Counted from the stretch's first letter, positions 15,794-24,944 are shown. The stretch is DNA of 64,000 bases from RGIG3159 sp034927685 (GCA_034927685.1 JAYFPO010000012.1:30361-94360); one strand, 5' to 3'. Program-made: numbers and translations. Notes: generated from the sequence alone by a model not told the origin.

Positions 15794-16681
15794 ATGAATG
15801 CTTATCTTCCGGAGGGCCGGAATCCCCGGCCCTCGCCCTATACGGCGGAAGAACTGAAGACCGCCATGTTCAGCGGCGAAATTCTGGAAGGCGTCGCCGT
15901 CAAATGCGACGAGCGCCACAATCTGCTGGTGGACCTCGGATGCGCCACCGGAATCATTCTCCGACAGGACGCCGCCGTCGGCATCCGGGAGGGAACGCTG
16001 CGGGACATCGCCATCCTGAGCCGCGTGGGCAAGCCGGTCAGCTTCCAGGTGCTGGACCTTCCGGAGGAGGAACCGCCGGTGCTCTCCCGCCGCGCCGCAC
16101 AGGAGGAAGCGCTCTCCCACTTTTTACGCACACTGTCCCCCGGCGACATTTTGCCCGCCACCGTCTCCAATCTGACCGCGTTCGGCGCGTTCTGCGACAT
16201 CGGCTGCGGCATTCCCGCGCTGCTCGGCATTGAAAACATCTCCGTTTCCCGGATCGCGCACAGCCGGGACCGGTTTCAGGAGGGAGAGCGAATCTATGTC
16301 GCCGTCAAGCTGATCGACCGGGAAAACAGCCGGATTTTCCTGACCCACAAGGAGCTGCTCGGCACCTGGGAGGAAAACGCCGCCGTGTTCCAGCAGGGGC
16401 AGACCGTGACGGGCGTGGTCCGCAGCGTCAAGGCATACGGCGCGTTCATCGAGCTGCTCCCCAATCTCTCCGGGCTGGCAGACCCAAACCCATCGCTCCG
16501 CGAGGGCGACGCGGTCTGCGTGTACATCAAATCCATTTTGCCGGATAAACAGAAGATCAAGCTGGTCGCGCTGCACCGGCTGGAGCCGGGTGCGGTGCCG
16601 CCCGCTCCGCTCACCTACTATCTGACCTGCGGCCACCTGGACCGCTGGGTCTACAGCCCGCAGCAGATCACGGTTTTTTGA
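15794..16681 (+). CDS. S1-domain RNA-binding protein
   Basis: A 295-residue protein with three S1-like OB-fold modules: about 30-105 (degenerate), 120-195 (GDILPATVSNLTAFGAFCDIG, whose core GAFCDIG is diagnostic) and 205-270 (GQTVTGVVRSVKAYGAFIEL). Such proteins bind RNA on or near the ribosome; this one is shorter than ribosomal protein S1 of proteobacteria and is probably an S1-like accessory factor of Firmicutes. ATG 15794 is preceded by AGAAGGGGG. The 3' end overlaps the convergent rarA end by 14 bases. Confidence 0.85.
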   Translation: MNAYLPEGRNPRPSPYTAEELKTAMFSGEILEGVAVKCDERHNLLVDLGCATGIILRQDAAVGIREGTLRDIAILSRVGKPVSFQVLDLPEEEPPVLSRRAAQEEALSHFLRTLSPGDILPATVSNLTAFGAFCDIGCGIPALLGIENISVSRIAHSRDRFQEGERIYVAVKLIDRENSRIFLTHKELLGTWEENAAVFQQGQTVTGVVRSVKAYGAFIELLPNLSGLADPNPSLREGDAVCVYIKSILPDKQKIKLVALHRLEPGAVPPAPLTYYLTCGHLDRWVYSPQQITVF

Positions 16682-17930
16682 TCTCGTCCCAGTATCGCTT
16701 TGCGGCCTGCTCGGTTTTGCTGTCGCCATACTGATAGTAGCGGCGGTCCTTCAGCTCATCCGGCAGGTATTGCTGCCGGACCCAGTGGCCCGGGAAATTG
16801 TGGGGGTAACGGTACCCCTGCTCCCGCTCGAAGCCCGCGCCGTCGGCATGGACGTTTTGCAGCTCCCGGGGGAGATCGCCGGTGATGCCCGCGCGGACGT
16901 CGGCTGCCGCCGCGTCGATGGCCACGACCACCGAATTGGACTTGGGCGCGGTGGCCAGCAGGATACACGCCTCGGCCAGCGGGAGTCTGCCCTCCGGCAG
17001 GCCCAGCTGCTGGGCGCTGTCCACGCAGGCCTTGACGATGGCAGCCGCCTGGGGATAGGCCATCCCGATGTCCTCGCTGGCGGAGCAGAGAATCCGGCGG
17101 CACGCGCCGGACAGATCGCCGGCCTCCAGAAGCCGCGCCAGATAGTGGAGCGCCGCGTCCGGGTCGGAACCGCGGATGGATTTCATCAGCGCGGAAACCA
17201 CATCAAAATGCTGGTCTCCCTCCCGGTCGTAGCGCATGGAGGACTTTTGCGAAATGGTTTCGGCGTCCGCCCGCGTAATATATATGTTCCCATCCTCCAC
17301 CCGGGAGGCCGTAAACAGCAGCTCCACAGCGTTGATCGCCTTGCGCAGGTCGCCGCCGCTGGCCCGCGACACCGTCTCCAGCGCACCGTCCTCCAACACC
17401 GGCGTCAGGCCGTTTTTCTTCGCCAGATAGGCGACCGCACGCCGCGCCGCGCACATCGCGGCCTCCGGCGTGATGGGTTTGAACTCAAATACCGTGGAGC
17501 GGCTCAGAATCGCGTTATAGATATAAAAATAGGGGTTTTCCGTCGTCGAGGCGATCAGGGTGATCTTCCCGTTTTCTATGTGTTCCAGCAGGGACTGCTG
17601 CTGCCGTTTGTTGAAATACTGAATCTCATCGAGGTAGAGCAGCACGCCGTCGGGGGCCAGAAAGGTGTCCAACTGGGCCACGATCTCCTTGATGTCGCCG
17701 GAGGAGGCCGAGGTGGCGTTGAGCTTGCAGAGCTTGCGGTTGGTGCGCTTTGCGATGATATTGGCCACGGTGGTTTTCCCCACGCCGGACGGACCGTAAA
17801 AAATCAGGTTCGGGATGCTGCCGGACTCGATGATCCGCCGCAGCATGGCGCCCTCCCCGAGGATGTGCTCCTGCCCGTATACCTCTTCGAGCGTCTCCGG
17901 GCGCAGCTCGTCCGCCAGCGGTCTGTACAT
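16668..17930 (-). CDS. rarA: Replication-associated recombination protein A (RarA/MgsA)
   Basis: AAA+ ATPase (420 aa) acting at stalled replication forks, related to clamp loaders. Walker A is GPSGVGKTT (about 46-54), Walker B is LLYLDEIQ, sensor 1 is IASTTENPYF and the arginine finger region ILSRSTVFEF follows. The C-terminal tetramerisation domain (SDPDAALHYLARLLEAGDL, KSNSVVVAID, YRYPHNFPGHWV) is complete. ATG 17930 was preferred to the GTG one codon upstream because GGGAGGCG is then well spaced. The gene is monocistronic. Confidence 0.96.
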   Translation of the reverse strand: MYRPLADELRPETLEEVYGQEHILGEGAMLRRIIESGSIPNLIFYGPSGVGKTTVANIIAKRTNRKLCKLNATSASSGDIKEIVAQLDTFLAPDGVLLYLDEIQYFNKRQQQSLLEHIENGKITLIASTTENPYFYIYNAILSRSTVFEFKPITPEAAMCAARRAVAYLAKKNGLTPVLEDGALETVSRASGGDLRKAINAVELLFTASRVEDGNIYITRADAETISQKSSMRYDREGDQHFDVVSALMKSIRGSDPDAALHYLARLLEAGDLSGACRRILCSASEDIGMAYPQAAAIVKACVDSAQQLGLPEGRLPLAEACILLATAPKSNSVVVAIDAAAADVRAGITGDLPRELQNVHADGAGFEREQGYRYPHNFPGHWVRQQYLPDELKDRRYYQYGDSKTEQAAKRYWDEIKKP

Positions 17931-17956
17931 CACAATCGCCTCCCAGCATTTCTTCC

Positions 17957-17985
17957 ATTATAGCCGTCCCGGCCTCAAAAGGCAA
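17957..17985 (-). promoter_or_regulatory. Promoter of rarA
   Basis: TTGCCT (17980-17985) and TATAAT (17957-17962) are 17 bp apart on the minus strand, 27 nt before the start codon. Confidence 0.75.
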
Positions 17986-18001
17986 CGTTTGGATTCCCCA
18001 C

Positions 18002-18029
18002 TTTTCAAAGCGGCCATTTTGTGCTATAC
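18002..18029 (+). promoter_or_regulatory. Candidate promoter of nth
   Basis: TTTTCA (18002-18007) and TATACT (18024-18029), 16 bp apart, 25 nt before the nth start. The -35 is weak. Confidence 0.5.
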
Positions 18030-18053
18030 TGCCGGAAAAGGGGGGATTTTCGG

Positions 18054-18686
18054 ATGGATACCACGGTTCGCGTGCGCGGCGTCCTGGCCGCGCTGCAGGA
18101 TGCCTATCCGGAGCCGCGCTGCGCGCTGCACTACGAAAAGGATTATGAGCTGATGGTCTCGGTGCGGCTCTCCGCCCAGTGCACCGACGCCCGCGTCAAT
18201 CAGGTGACGCCCGCGCTGTTCGCCCGCTTTCCGACACTGGCTGCGATTGCCGGGGCGGAGGTTGCGGAGGTGGAGGAGTACGTCCGCTCCTGCGGCTTTT
18301 ACCACCACAAGGCCGAGGACATCGTCCTGGCCTGCCGGATGCTGCTGGATACCTATGGCGGCAGGGTGCCGGACTCCATGGAGGCGCTGCTGCTGCTGCC
18401 GGGCGTGGGCCGCAAAACCGCCAATCTGCTGCTGGGCGACCTCTACCACCGCCCGGCGGTCGTCTGCGACACCCACTGCATCCGCATCTGCGGCAAGCTG
18501 GGGCTGTCGGAGGGCAAGGACCCGGGGAAGGTGGAGCGGCAGCTCTGGAAGGTGCTGCCGCCGGAGGAAAGCTCCGATTTCTGCCACCGCATCGTCCTGC
18601 ACGGCCGGGCCGTCTGCACCGCGAGGAAGCCGGACTGCGCCGCCTGCACGCTGTCGCCCTACTGCAAGTATTTCACCGGAGAATAG
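18054..18686 (+). CDS. nth: Endonuclease III
   Basis: Base-excision-repair glycosylase/AP lyase (210 aa) that removes oxidised pyrimidines. The helix-hairpin-helix LLPGVGRKTAN contains the catalytic Lys, and VVCDTHCIRI contains the catalytic Asp. The C-terminal [4Fe-4S] motif reads C-x6-C-x2-C-x5-C (CTARKPDCAACTLSPYC). ATG 18054 follows GGGGGG at 8 nt. It diverges from rarA across an 120-bp region. Confidence 0.96.
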   Translation: MDTTVRVRGVLAALQDAYPEPRCALHYEKDYELMVSVRLSAQCTDARVNQVTPALFARFPTLAAIAGAEVAEVEEYVRSCGFYHHKAEDIVLACRMLLDTYGGRVPDSMEALLLLPGVGRKTANLLLGDLYHRPAVVCDTHCIRICGKLGLSEGKDPGKVERQLWKVLPPEESSDFCHRIVLHGRAVCTARKPDCAACTLSPYCKYFTGE

Positions 18687-18737
18687 CCGCTCCTGTTCGC
18701 GCAGGTTCAAGATATGGATCACACCGTCGTTCGAAAA

Positions 18738-18772
18738 AGCTGCCGTCCCGCGCGGGACGGCAGCTGCTTTTC
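18738..18772. terminator. Bidirectional terminator between nth and the pyridoxal kinase gene
   Basis: Twelve-bp perfect arms with a 4-nt loop, TTTT on the plus side and TTTTT on the minus side. Confidence 0.88.
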
Positions 18773-18780
18773 GTGCTTTT

Positions 18781-19593
18781 TTACCGGGACAACAGGGAAA
18801 GCTCCGGCTCGAAGCCGAGGCCGTAGCGGGCGTCGGTCGTCTCGATGGTGCGGCGAATGCACCGGTAGGTAAATTGCAGCGCGGTCTCCGCCGCCTGCAG
18901 GAACGGCACGCCCGCCACCAGCTTCCCGCAGAGCGCCGAGGCGAAGGTGTCGCCGGTGCCGTGGAGATACGTATCGGCATAGGGGGTTTTCAGCACCTCC
19001 CGGACGCCGGGCGCGGCGGCCAGAAGGCCGATCTCGCTTTCCCCGAAGCGGACGCCGGTCAAAACCACCTGCCGGACGCCCAGCGCAAAGAGCGGACGGA
19101 GCAGCCGCTCCATCTCCCCCTCGTCGTAGCCATCGCCCCGGTACTCCACGTCGGCCAGCAGCGCGGCCTCCGTCACGTTTGGCGTAATCAGGTCCGCGCC
19201 GCGGCAGAATTCCCGCATCCCCCGGACAAATTCCCCGTCAAAGATGCTGTAGAGCCGCCCCCGGTCGCCCATCACGGGGTCGACAAAGCGCGGCAGCTCC
19301 CGTGGGAGGACAAAGTCCCGCACCAGAGCAAGCTGGCGGACCGAGCCGAAGTAGCCGGTCATCACGGCGTCGAAGCGCAGCCCCAAACGCTCCCAGTGCG
19401 CCAGGATTTTCTTCATTTCTTCGGTCAGATCCAGAAACGTATAGCCCTGAAAGTCACCGGTGTGGGTGGACAGCAGCGCCGTCGGCAGGATCACGCATTC
19501 GTGACCGCAGGCCGACAGCACCGGAAGCGCCACCGTATTGGAACATTTGCCGAAGCAGGATACGTCCTGCACGGAGAGGATCCGCTGTTGCAT
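18781..19593 (-). CDS. Pyridoxal/pyridoxamine kinase (PfkB-like)
   Basis: A 270-residue kinase of the ribokinase superfamily that phosphorylates vitamin B6 vitamers. It shows SVQDVSCFGKCSNTVALPVL at the start (typical of the pyridoxal kinase group), LLSTHTG for substrate binding, VDPVMGDRG, and the catalytic/anion-hole motif HGTGDTFASAL near residue 225, where Asp is the base. The start has AAGGAGG 7 nt upstream. It begins 12 nt after phoU in the same direction, so it is read with the pst operon, an odd pairing for a vitamin salvage gene. The exact vitamer preference is not readable. Confidence 0.9.
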   Translation of the reverse strand: MQQRILSVQDVSCFGKCSNTVALPVLSACGHECVILPTALLSTHTGDFQGYTFLDLTEEMKKILAHWERLGLRFDAVMTGYFGSVRQLALVRDFVLPRELPRFVDPVMGDRGRLYSIFDGEFVRGMREFCRGADLITPNVTEAALLADVEYRGDGYDEGEMERLLRPLFALGVRQVVLTGVRFGESEIGLLAAAPGVREVLKTPYADTYLHGTGDTFASALCGKLVAGVPFLQAAETALQFTYRCIRRTIETTDARYGLGFEPELSLLSR

Positions 19594-19605
19594 GGGGTTG
19601 CCTCC

Positions 19606-20271
19606 TTAGTTTTGGGGAACCACACCGTCCTTGGAACGGACGCCGGTGATGGAATATTCCACCCACTCGGCGATATTGGTCGCATGGTCCGCGATGCGCT
19701 CCAGATATTTTGCGATCATCAGAAGATCGATGTCATAGGCGCCCTTTGTGTTGTCCGCGGCGATCTGCGCGATCAGCGTCTCCCGGACGTGGTCGAACCA
19801 GCGGTCCACCACGTCGTCGTAGGCGATGACGCTGCGCGCCAGCGCGAGGTCGCGCCCGAGAAACGAGTTCACGCTGTCGTTCACCATTTTGATGGCCTCG
19901 CGGGCCATATCCTTCAGGCAGGCCAGCGGCTGGCTGCCGCTCTTCAGAATGGTCCCGGCCAGCTCGGCGATGTCCGAAGCCTGATCCCCGATGCGCTCCA
20001 TGTCGGAGATCATCTTCAGGGCCGACGAGATATCCCGCAGGTCCGCCGCCACCGGCTGCTGCTGCAAAAGCAGCCGCAGGCAAAGGGTCTCAATCTCCCG
20101 CTCCTGCCGGTCGATGCCGGCGTCCACCTCGAACACCTTGGGCAGCAGCTCCGGCTGGCCCAGAAACAGCGCCTCGAGGGCCAGTGAAATGGCCTGCTCG
20201 CACATCCCGCCCATTTTGGTCATTTCGCGGTGCAGCACGGCAAGCTGCTCGCGATACGCTTCCCGCATCAT
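19606..20271 (-). CDS. phoU: Phosphate transport regulator PhoU
   Basis: Peripheral cytoplasmic protein (221 aa) that links the Pst transporter to the PhoR-PhoP two-component system. Two three-helix PhoU repeats are visible, each with an E/DxxxD metal-cluster motif: residues near 75-85 (ISSALKMISDMERIGDQASDI) and near 175-190 (LLMIAKYLERIADHATNIAEW), the second being the diagnostic repeat. Its ATG overlaps the pstB stop by four bases. Confidence 0.96.
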   Translation of the reverse strand: MMREAYREQLAVLHREMTKMGGMCEQAISLALEALFLGQPELLPKVFEVDAGIDRQEREIETLCLRLLLQQQPVAADLRDISSALKMISDMERIGDQASDIAELAGTILKSGSQPLACLKDMAREAIKMVNDSVNSFLGRDLALARSVIAYDDVVDRWFDHVRETLIAQIAADNTKGAYDIDLLMIAKYLERIADHATNIAEWVEYSITGVRSKDGVVPQN

Positions 20272-21023
20272 CCAAACCTCCCCGAAATATAAGCTTCCGT
20301 CTGTTTTTCCTTTGGCATGGAGAAAATCTGCGTGGTGTCGCCGTACTCGACCAGCTCGCCCAGCAGGAAAAAGGCCGTCTGATCCGAGACACGCGCGGCT
20401 TGCTGCATATTGTGGGTCACCATAACTACAGTATACCGGCTTTTGAGGGTGAAAATCAAGTCCTCAATTTTCGCCGTGGAAATGGGGTCCAGCGCGCTGG
20501 TGGATTCATCCAGCAGCAGGATTTCCGGCTGGACCGCCAGCGCGCGGGCAATGCAGAGGCGCTGCTGCTGGCCGCCGGAGAGGCCGAGGGCGTTGGCCTT
20601 CAGCCGGTCCTTGACCTCGTCCCAGATGGCGGCGTCCCGCAGCGACGTTTCCACCAGCGCGTCCAGCTCCCGCTTTTTCTGCGCGCCCTGGGTCCGGGGG
20701 CCGTAGGCCACATTGTCGTAGACGCTCATGGGAAAGGGATTCGGCTTTTGGAACACCATCCCGATGCGCCGCCGCAGGGCGGTGACGTCCACCGAGCCGC
20801 CATAGAGATCCATCTCGCCGCAGCGGACGCTCCCCTCCACCCGGACGCCGGGCACGAGATCGTTCATCCGGTTCAGCGTCCGCAGAAAGGTGGATTTCCC
20901 GCAGCCGGAGGGACCGATCAGCGCGGTGACCTGGTTTTCACGAATGCCCACCGTGATGTTGCGGAGCGCCTGATGGCTCCCATACCACAGGTTCAGATCC
21001 TGTATGTCCATCAAATTGTTCAT
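20268..21023 (-). CDS. pstB: Phosphate ABC transporter ATPase PstB
   Basis: ATP-hydrolysing subunit of the high-affinity phosphate importer, 251 aa. Walker A GPSGCGKST, Q-loop VFQKPNPFP, signature LSGGQQQR, Walker B ILLLDESTSALD and H-loop VTHN are all present. The ATG at 21023 lies inside the pstA stop region (4-bp overlap) after AAAGGAAA. The longer frame that reads back into pstA is spurious. Confidence 0.97.
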   Translation of the reverse strand: MNNLMDIQDLNLWYGSHQALRNITVGIRENQVTALIGPSGCGKSTFLRTLNRMNDLVPGVRVEGSVRCGEMDLYGGSVDVTALRRRIGMVFQKPNPFPMSVYDNVAYGPRTQGAQKKRELDALVETSLRDAAIWDEVKDRLKANALGLSGGQQQRLCIARALAVQPEILLLDESTSALDPISTAKIEDLIFTLKSRYTVVMVTHNMQQAARVSDQTAFFLLGELVEYGDTTQIFSMPKEKQTEAYISGRFG

Positions 21024-21877
21024 CGTGTTTCCTTTCGTTTCATTCGCCGCGTGACGGCGCGGGCCGCCAGATTCAGCAGCAGCGTCATGAGCAGCAGAAC
21101 TGCCGCGATGGCAAAGGCCACGTCGGTCTCTCCCCGCTCGCCCGCGTAGACATAGAGCGCTACGGTCAGCGTCGCCGAGGAGGACTGGAGCGCCGTGGCA
21201 AAGTCGCTCAGCACCAGTCCGAAGCCCGCCGTGAACAGCAGCGCCGCGGATTCCCCCACGATCCGGCCAACGGCCAGAATGCAGCCGGTCGCGATGCCGT
21301 CCACAGCGCTGGGCAGCACCACGGTGCGGATCATATGGAACTTGCCCGCGCCCAGCGCCAGCGCGCCCTCGCGGTAGGCCTGCGGCACGGTCTTGAGGCT
21401 TTCCTGCGTGGTCCGCACCACGGTCGGCAGGATCATCATGACAAGCGTCAGGCCGCCCGCCAGAATTCCCTGCCGCAGCCCCAGAAGCTGGATGAACACC
21501 AGCATACCGACGAGGCCGAACAGGATGGAGGGGATGCCGGACAGCGTCTCCATGGCAAACTCGATGGCCCCAACCAGCCGCGGACTCCCGGCATATTCGG
21601 TCAGATAGACCGCCGCGCCCACGCCGAGCGGCAGCACGATCGCCATGGCGACCAGCACCAGATAGAGCGTATTCAGAATATTGGGCAGGATTCCCACCGT
21701 ATCCCGCAGATAGCTGGACTGCGTGGAGAGCAGCTGCCAGCTCAGGTTCGGCAGGCCGCGCCAAAAGATGTAGGCGAGGATGCCGAGCAGCAGCGCGCAG
21801 GTCACGCCGACCGCCAGAACCATGGCGCCCCGCAGCGCCGCGCCGCGCACGCGGCGGCGAACAGAAAGCGGTTCCAT
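21020..21877 (-). CDS. pstA: Phosphate ABC transporter permease PstA
   Basis: Inner-membrane permease (285 aa) with about six hydrophobic helices and the EAA-type cytoplasmic loop (QAYREGALALGAGKFHMI). It pairs with PstC to form the channel. The gene has GGGGGAAG upstream and directly abuts pstC (1-bp overlap). Confidence 0.95.
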   Translation of the reverse strand: MEPLSVRRRVRGAALRGAMVLAVGVTCALLLGILAYIFWRGLPNLSWQLLSTQSSYLRDTVGILPNILNTLYLVLVAMAIVLPLGVGAAVYLTEYAGSPRLVGAIEFAMETLSGIPSILFGLVGMLVFIQLLGLRQGILAGGLTLVMMILPTVVRTTQESLKTVPQAYREGALALGAGKFHMIRTVVLPSAVDGIATGCILAVGRIVGESAALLFTAGFGLVLSDFATALQSSSATLTVALYVYAGERGETDVAFAIAAVLLLMTLLLNLAARAVTRRMKRKETR

Positions 21878-22746
21878 TAGCGCTTCCCCCGTTTCAGGCA
21901 GAGATTCAGCACGGCATTCAAAAGCAGGATGAACAGCAGCAGCGTCAGGCCGATGGAGTAGAGCGCCTGCCGCTGCAAACTGCCGTAGGCGGCATAGGAC
22001 ATCTCCGAGGCGACGGCCGTCGTCAGAAAGCGGACGGAGCCGAGCAGGCTCGGCATATTGGCCACGTTGCCGGAGACCATGATGATGGCCATGGCCTCGC
22101 CGATGGCCCGGCCGACGCCCAGCACCACCGCCGCCGACACGCCGCTTCTGGCCGCCGGCAGCGAGACGCGGAACCAGGTCTCCGTCTCCGTGGCCCCCAG
22201 GGCCAGCGATCCCTCCTCATACTCCTTCGGCACCGCCCGCAGGGCGGTCTCCGAGACGCTGACGATGGACGGCAGGATCATGACGGTCAGAACCAGGATC
22301 GCCGCCAGCAGGCAGGCGCCCGAGGACAGCCCGAATGCCCGCTGGATGGCGGGCACCAGCACGATCATGCCGACGAGTCCGTAGACCACGGAGGGAATGC
22401 CCGCCAGAAGCTGCACGGCGCCGCTGATGACCTCCGCCGCCTTCGGCGGGGCCGCCTTGGCGAGATACATCGCGGTCAGCAGGCCGATCGGCACGCCCAG
22501 CAGGCAGGCCCCCGCCGTGCCGTAGACCGAGGTCAGCAGAAACGGCAGGATGCCGAAGGACGGCTCCGCCGCCGTCGGCGCCCACACCTGCCCGAACAGG
22601 AATTCTTTCAGTCCAATCTCCCGGATGGCGGGCAGCCCGGACACGATCAGATAAATACTGATGAGCAGCACAAAGGCCACGGACAGCACGCCGCAAAGCA
22701 GAAACAGGAGGCGCATCCCGTTTTCCAGCGCCGTTTTTCGTTTCAT
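21877..22746 (-). CDS. pstC: Phosphate ABC transporter permease PstC
   Basis: Second permease of the phosphate importer (289 aa), with six helices and the loop KEYEEGSLALGATETETW. Motif GIPSVVYGLVGM is typical of Pst permeases. AAGGAG lies 7 nt before the ATG. It follows pstS by 55 nt. Confidence 0.95.
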   Translation of the reverse strand: MKRKTALENGMRLLFLLCGVLSVAFVLLISIYLIVSGLPAIREIGLKEFLFGQVWAPTAAEPSFGILPFLLTSVYGTAGACLLGVPIGLLTAMYLAKAAPPKAAEVISGAVQLLAGIPSVVYGLVGMIVLVPAIQRAFGLSSGACLLAAILVLTVMILPSIVSVSETALRAVPKEYEEGSLALGATETETWFRVSLPAARSGVSAAVVLGVGRAIGEAMAIIMVSGNVANMPSLLGSVRFLTTAVASEMSYAAYGSLQRQALYSIGLTLLLFILLLNAVLNLCLKRGKR

Positions 22747-22801
22747 ATCGGTTCTCCTTTTTCGGAAAAGGCCTCTGCTGAGGCCTTCCGTGCGTCCTTG
22801 A

Positions 22802-23611
22802 TTACTTGATGGGAACCGCGCCCGCGTCGTAGATCAGGTCCGCCGCGTCCGCGGAGATGGCGAAGTCGAAGAACTTCTGGGCCGCCGCGGAGAGCGTCAC
22901 GCCGTTCTTGGTGACCAGCACGAAGGGCCGCTGGATTTCGTAGCTGCCGTCCTTGACCGTCTCCTCGGTGCAGGCAACCCCGCCGACCGTCAGAATCTTG
23001 ACGCCGGCCTGTCCTTCCGCCGCCGACAGGGACGCGTAGCCAATGGCGTTCGGGCTGCTTTTGACCGCCTCGATGACCGCGCCGGTGGAGGTCAGCTCCT
23101 GGCTGAGCACGCAGGCGTCGGCGGTGCCGGTGATGGACTCAAAGCCGTCCCGGGTTCCGGAGCCCGCTTCCCTGCCGACGCAGGCGACTTCGAGGTCGCC
23201 GCCGCCCAGCTCGCTCCAGTTCGTGATTTTCCCGGTGAACAGGTCCGCGATCTGCTGCACCGTCAAATCCTCGACGGGATTTTTTTCGTTTACCACAATG
23301 GCGATGCCGTCCAGCGCCACGGTGGTGGCCGTCAGGCCGGTCTCCGTGTCCTTCAGGGCGCGGGAGGAAAGGCCGATGTCGCAGGTGCCGTTTGAGACGG
23401 CCTCAATGCCGGTGCCGGAGCCGGTGGCGTCGTAGGTGACGGTGATGCCGCTGTTGTCCGCCATAAATTGCTCGGAGAGCGAGCCGATCACCTTTTCCAT
23501 GGAGGTGGAGCCGTTGGTGGAGACCTGCCCGGACACCGACTTTTTCGCGCAGCCGCACAGCGCCGCAAGCAGCAGCGCCGCCGTCATGACCATTGCCAGA
23601 TATTTCTTCAT
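22802..23611 (-). CDS. pstS: Phosphate-binding lipoprotein PstS
   Basis: Extracellular phosphate-binding component (269 aa), tethered by lipid. The signal peptide has KKYLAMVMTAALLLAAL then the lipobox LCGC, with Cys at about 21. Phosphate contacts include GSTSMEKVIGSL (like the canonical GSTT/S loop) and GSGTRDGFE (binding loop before the second domain). It is first in the operon pstS-pstC-pstA-pstB-phoU and the strongest-made member in related systems. GGAGAAGG lies upstream of the ATG. Confidence 0.96.
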   Translation of the reverse strand: MKKYLAMVMTAALLLAALCGCAKKSVSGQVSTNGSTSMEKVIGSLSEQFMADNSGITVTYDATGSGTGIEAVSNGTCDIGLSSRALKDTETGLTATTVALDGIAIVVNEKNPVEDLTVQQIADLFTGKITNWSELGGGDLEVACVGREAGSGTRDGFESITGTADACVLSQELTSTGAVIEAVKSSPNAIGYASLSAAEGQAGVKILTVGGVACTEETVKDGSYEIQRPFVLVTKNGVTLSAAAQKFFDFAISADAADLIYDAGAVPIK

Positions 23612-23713
23612 ACTATCCTTCTCCTTTTCTTCAGATCCTTTGTACAGTTCCTATTTAACCGCGCAGATCTTAAATCCGAAACCAAAGACCGGTTAAATAT
23701 ACATCAAATTTAA
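23612..23713 (-). promoter_or_regulatory. pst operon control region with inverted repeat
   Basis: A short AT-rich patch between two GC-rich genes. Ten-bp perfect inverted arms (TATTTAACCG at 23652-23661 and CGGTTAAATA at 23690-23699) lie 41-88 nt before the pstS start, with another TTAAAT between them. The TTAA-rich elements resemble Gram-positive PhoP boxes, but the spacing does not match the classical direct-repeat form, so the regulator is not certain. No clear -35/-10 pair was settled. Confidence 0.5.
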
Positions 23714-23759
23714 GCCGGGAAACCGCCGCAAACTTAACATTTTGCGGCGGTTTCCCGGC
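23714..23759 (-). terminator. Long perfect hairpin ending the AI-2E-family gene
   Basis: Nineteen-bp perfect arms (23714-23732, 23741-23759) around an 8-nt loop, 14 nt after the stop codon of the membrane protein gene; the sequence after it on the minus strand begins TTAAATTT. Confidence 0.8.
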
Positions 23760-23773
23760 AATCTCCCGGCATG

Positions 23774-24838
23774 CTACTGGGTCCGCGCGCCGAAGCCGCC
23801 GTAGACCCAGAACTGCCGCGCCAGCATGGCGGCGATGGGCAGAAAGATCATCCCGACGAAGCCGAACAGCTGAAATCCGGCGTACATGGAGAGCAGCGCC
23901 AGAAGCGGATTCAGCCCGATCTGCTTGCCGACGAGCCGCGGCTCCAGGCTTGTGCGGGTGGCGGCGGCCAGTCCATAGAGGATCAGGAGACCGGCGCCGA
24001 GCACCGTATTCCCCTGCAGCAGGCTCCAGACGCCCCAGGGGATAAGCACCGTGCCGATGCCCAGCACCGGCAGCGCGTCCACAACGGCGATAACCGCGCC
24101 CAGAACCAGAGGGAAGTCGATGCCGAGGATGAAAAGCCCGACGCTGACCATGGCAAACGTAATCCCCATCAGCCGGAGCTCCGCCCGGAACCAGCCGCCC
24201 AGCGCCTGCTTCATATGGCCGCCCAGATTTTCCAGCTTCTTCCGCCAGTCGGCCGGGATCCTCGTCTTTCCCCAGTGGAACACGGTCTGCCGCTCCGCGG
24301 AGATCATAAAGCTGGCGACCACGGTGGTGACCAGGAAGATGAAAATACCGGGCACCTTGCCGACCACGCCGGAGGCCAGGGAAAAGACCAGCCCGCTGCC
24401 GCGCTCAATCAGCGTCGAGGTGCTGGAAAACAGCTTTTCGACCCAGGCGCGCAGCGCCAGCCCCAGTCCGTCCGGCACCTTATCCGAAAGCTTCAGCAGT
24501 GCCTCCTTCAATGCCTCCATGGGCCCGCGCAGCCCCTCCAGCAGCGCCGGGAGGCGCGCGGAAAGCTTCGTGATCTCCGTGGCGCAGGTCTGAAACAGCA
24601 GAAAGAGGATCAGGCTGAGCATCAGGAACAGCACGGCCATGATGAGCGCCGAGGCGCAGCTCCGCGGCAGCTTCCAGCGGCTTTCCAGCCGTCGGACGGC
24701 AGGCTCCGCCAGCTGGGAGAGAAGAAACCCGATCAAAAACGGCAGCAGGACCGGCAGCAGGAAGCGGAACAGCAGGAAAATCAACGCGCAGCAGAGGGCG
24801 ATATAGAGCAGGAGCGTCAGAAAACGATGCTCGGTCAT
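23774..24838 (-). CDS. AI-2E-family (YtvI-like) membrane protein
   Basis: A 354-residue polytopic membrane protein with about seven or eight hydrophobic helices and a central soluble stretch (about 115-160). Motifs such as LLPFLIGFLLSQLAEPAV at the start, FPLVLGAVIAVVDALPVLGIG (core DALPVLGIG) and GLNPLLALLSMYAGFQLFG match the AI-2E exporter superfamily; length and N-terminal motif suggest the sporulation-associated YtvI branch. The transported substrate is unknown. ATG 24838 has AAAGGCGG 6 nt upstream. It is divergent from the ACT-domain gene. Confidence 0.85.
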   Translation of the reverse strand: MTEHRFLTLLLYIALCCALIFLLFRFLLPVLLPFLIGFLLSQLAEPAVRRLESRWKLPRSCASALIMAVLFLMLSLILFLLFQTCATEITKLSARLPALLEGLRGPMEALKEALLKLSDKVPDGLGLALRAWVEKLFSSTSTLIERGSGLVFSLASGVVGKVPGIFIFLVTTVVASFMISAERQTVFHWGKTRIPADWRKKLENLGGHMKQALGGWFRAELRLMGITFAMVSVGLFILGIDFPLVLGAVIAVVDALPVLGIGTVLIPWGVWSLLQGNTVLGAGLLILYGLAAATRTSLEPRLVGKQIGLNPLLALLSMYAGFQLFGFVGMIFLPIAAMLARQFWVYGGFGARTQ

Positions 24839-24944
24839 AGCTTGCCGCCTTTCTGAAATTTTGGTTGCCCGGTGGGATTTTTTATGGTAGGATGTACGCG
24901 AGAGAAAAACATTTTCTGTGAATATGTCCAGGGAGGGTTCGAGA

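Noticed and set aside
18247..20187. 646-codon plus-strand frame over nth, pyridoxal kinase and phoU
   Set aside because: Antisense or out-of-frame shadow with no coherent domain; real genes overlap it.
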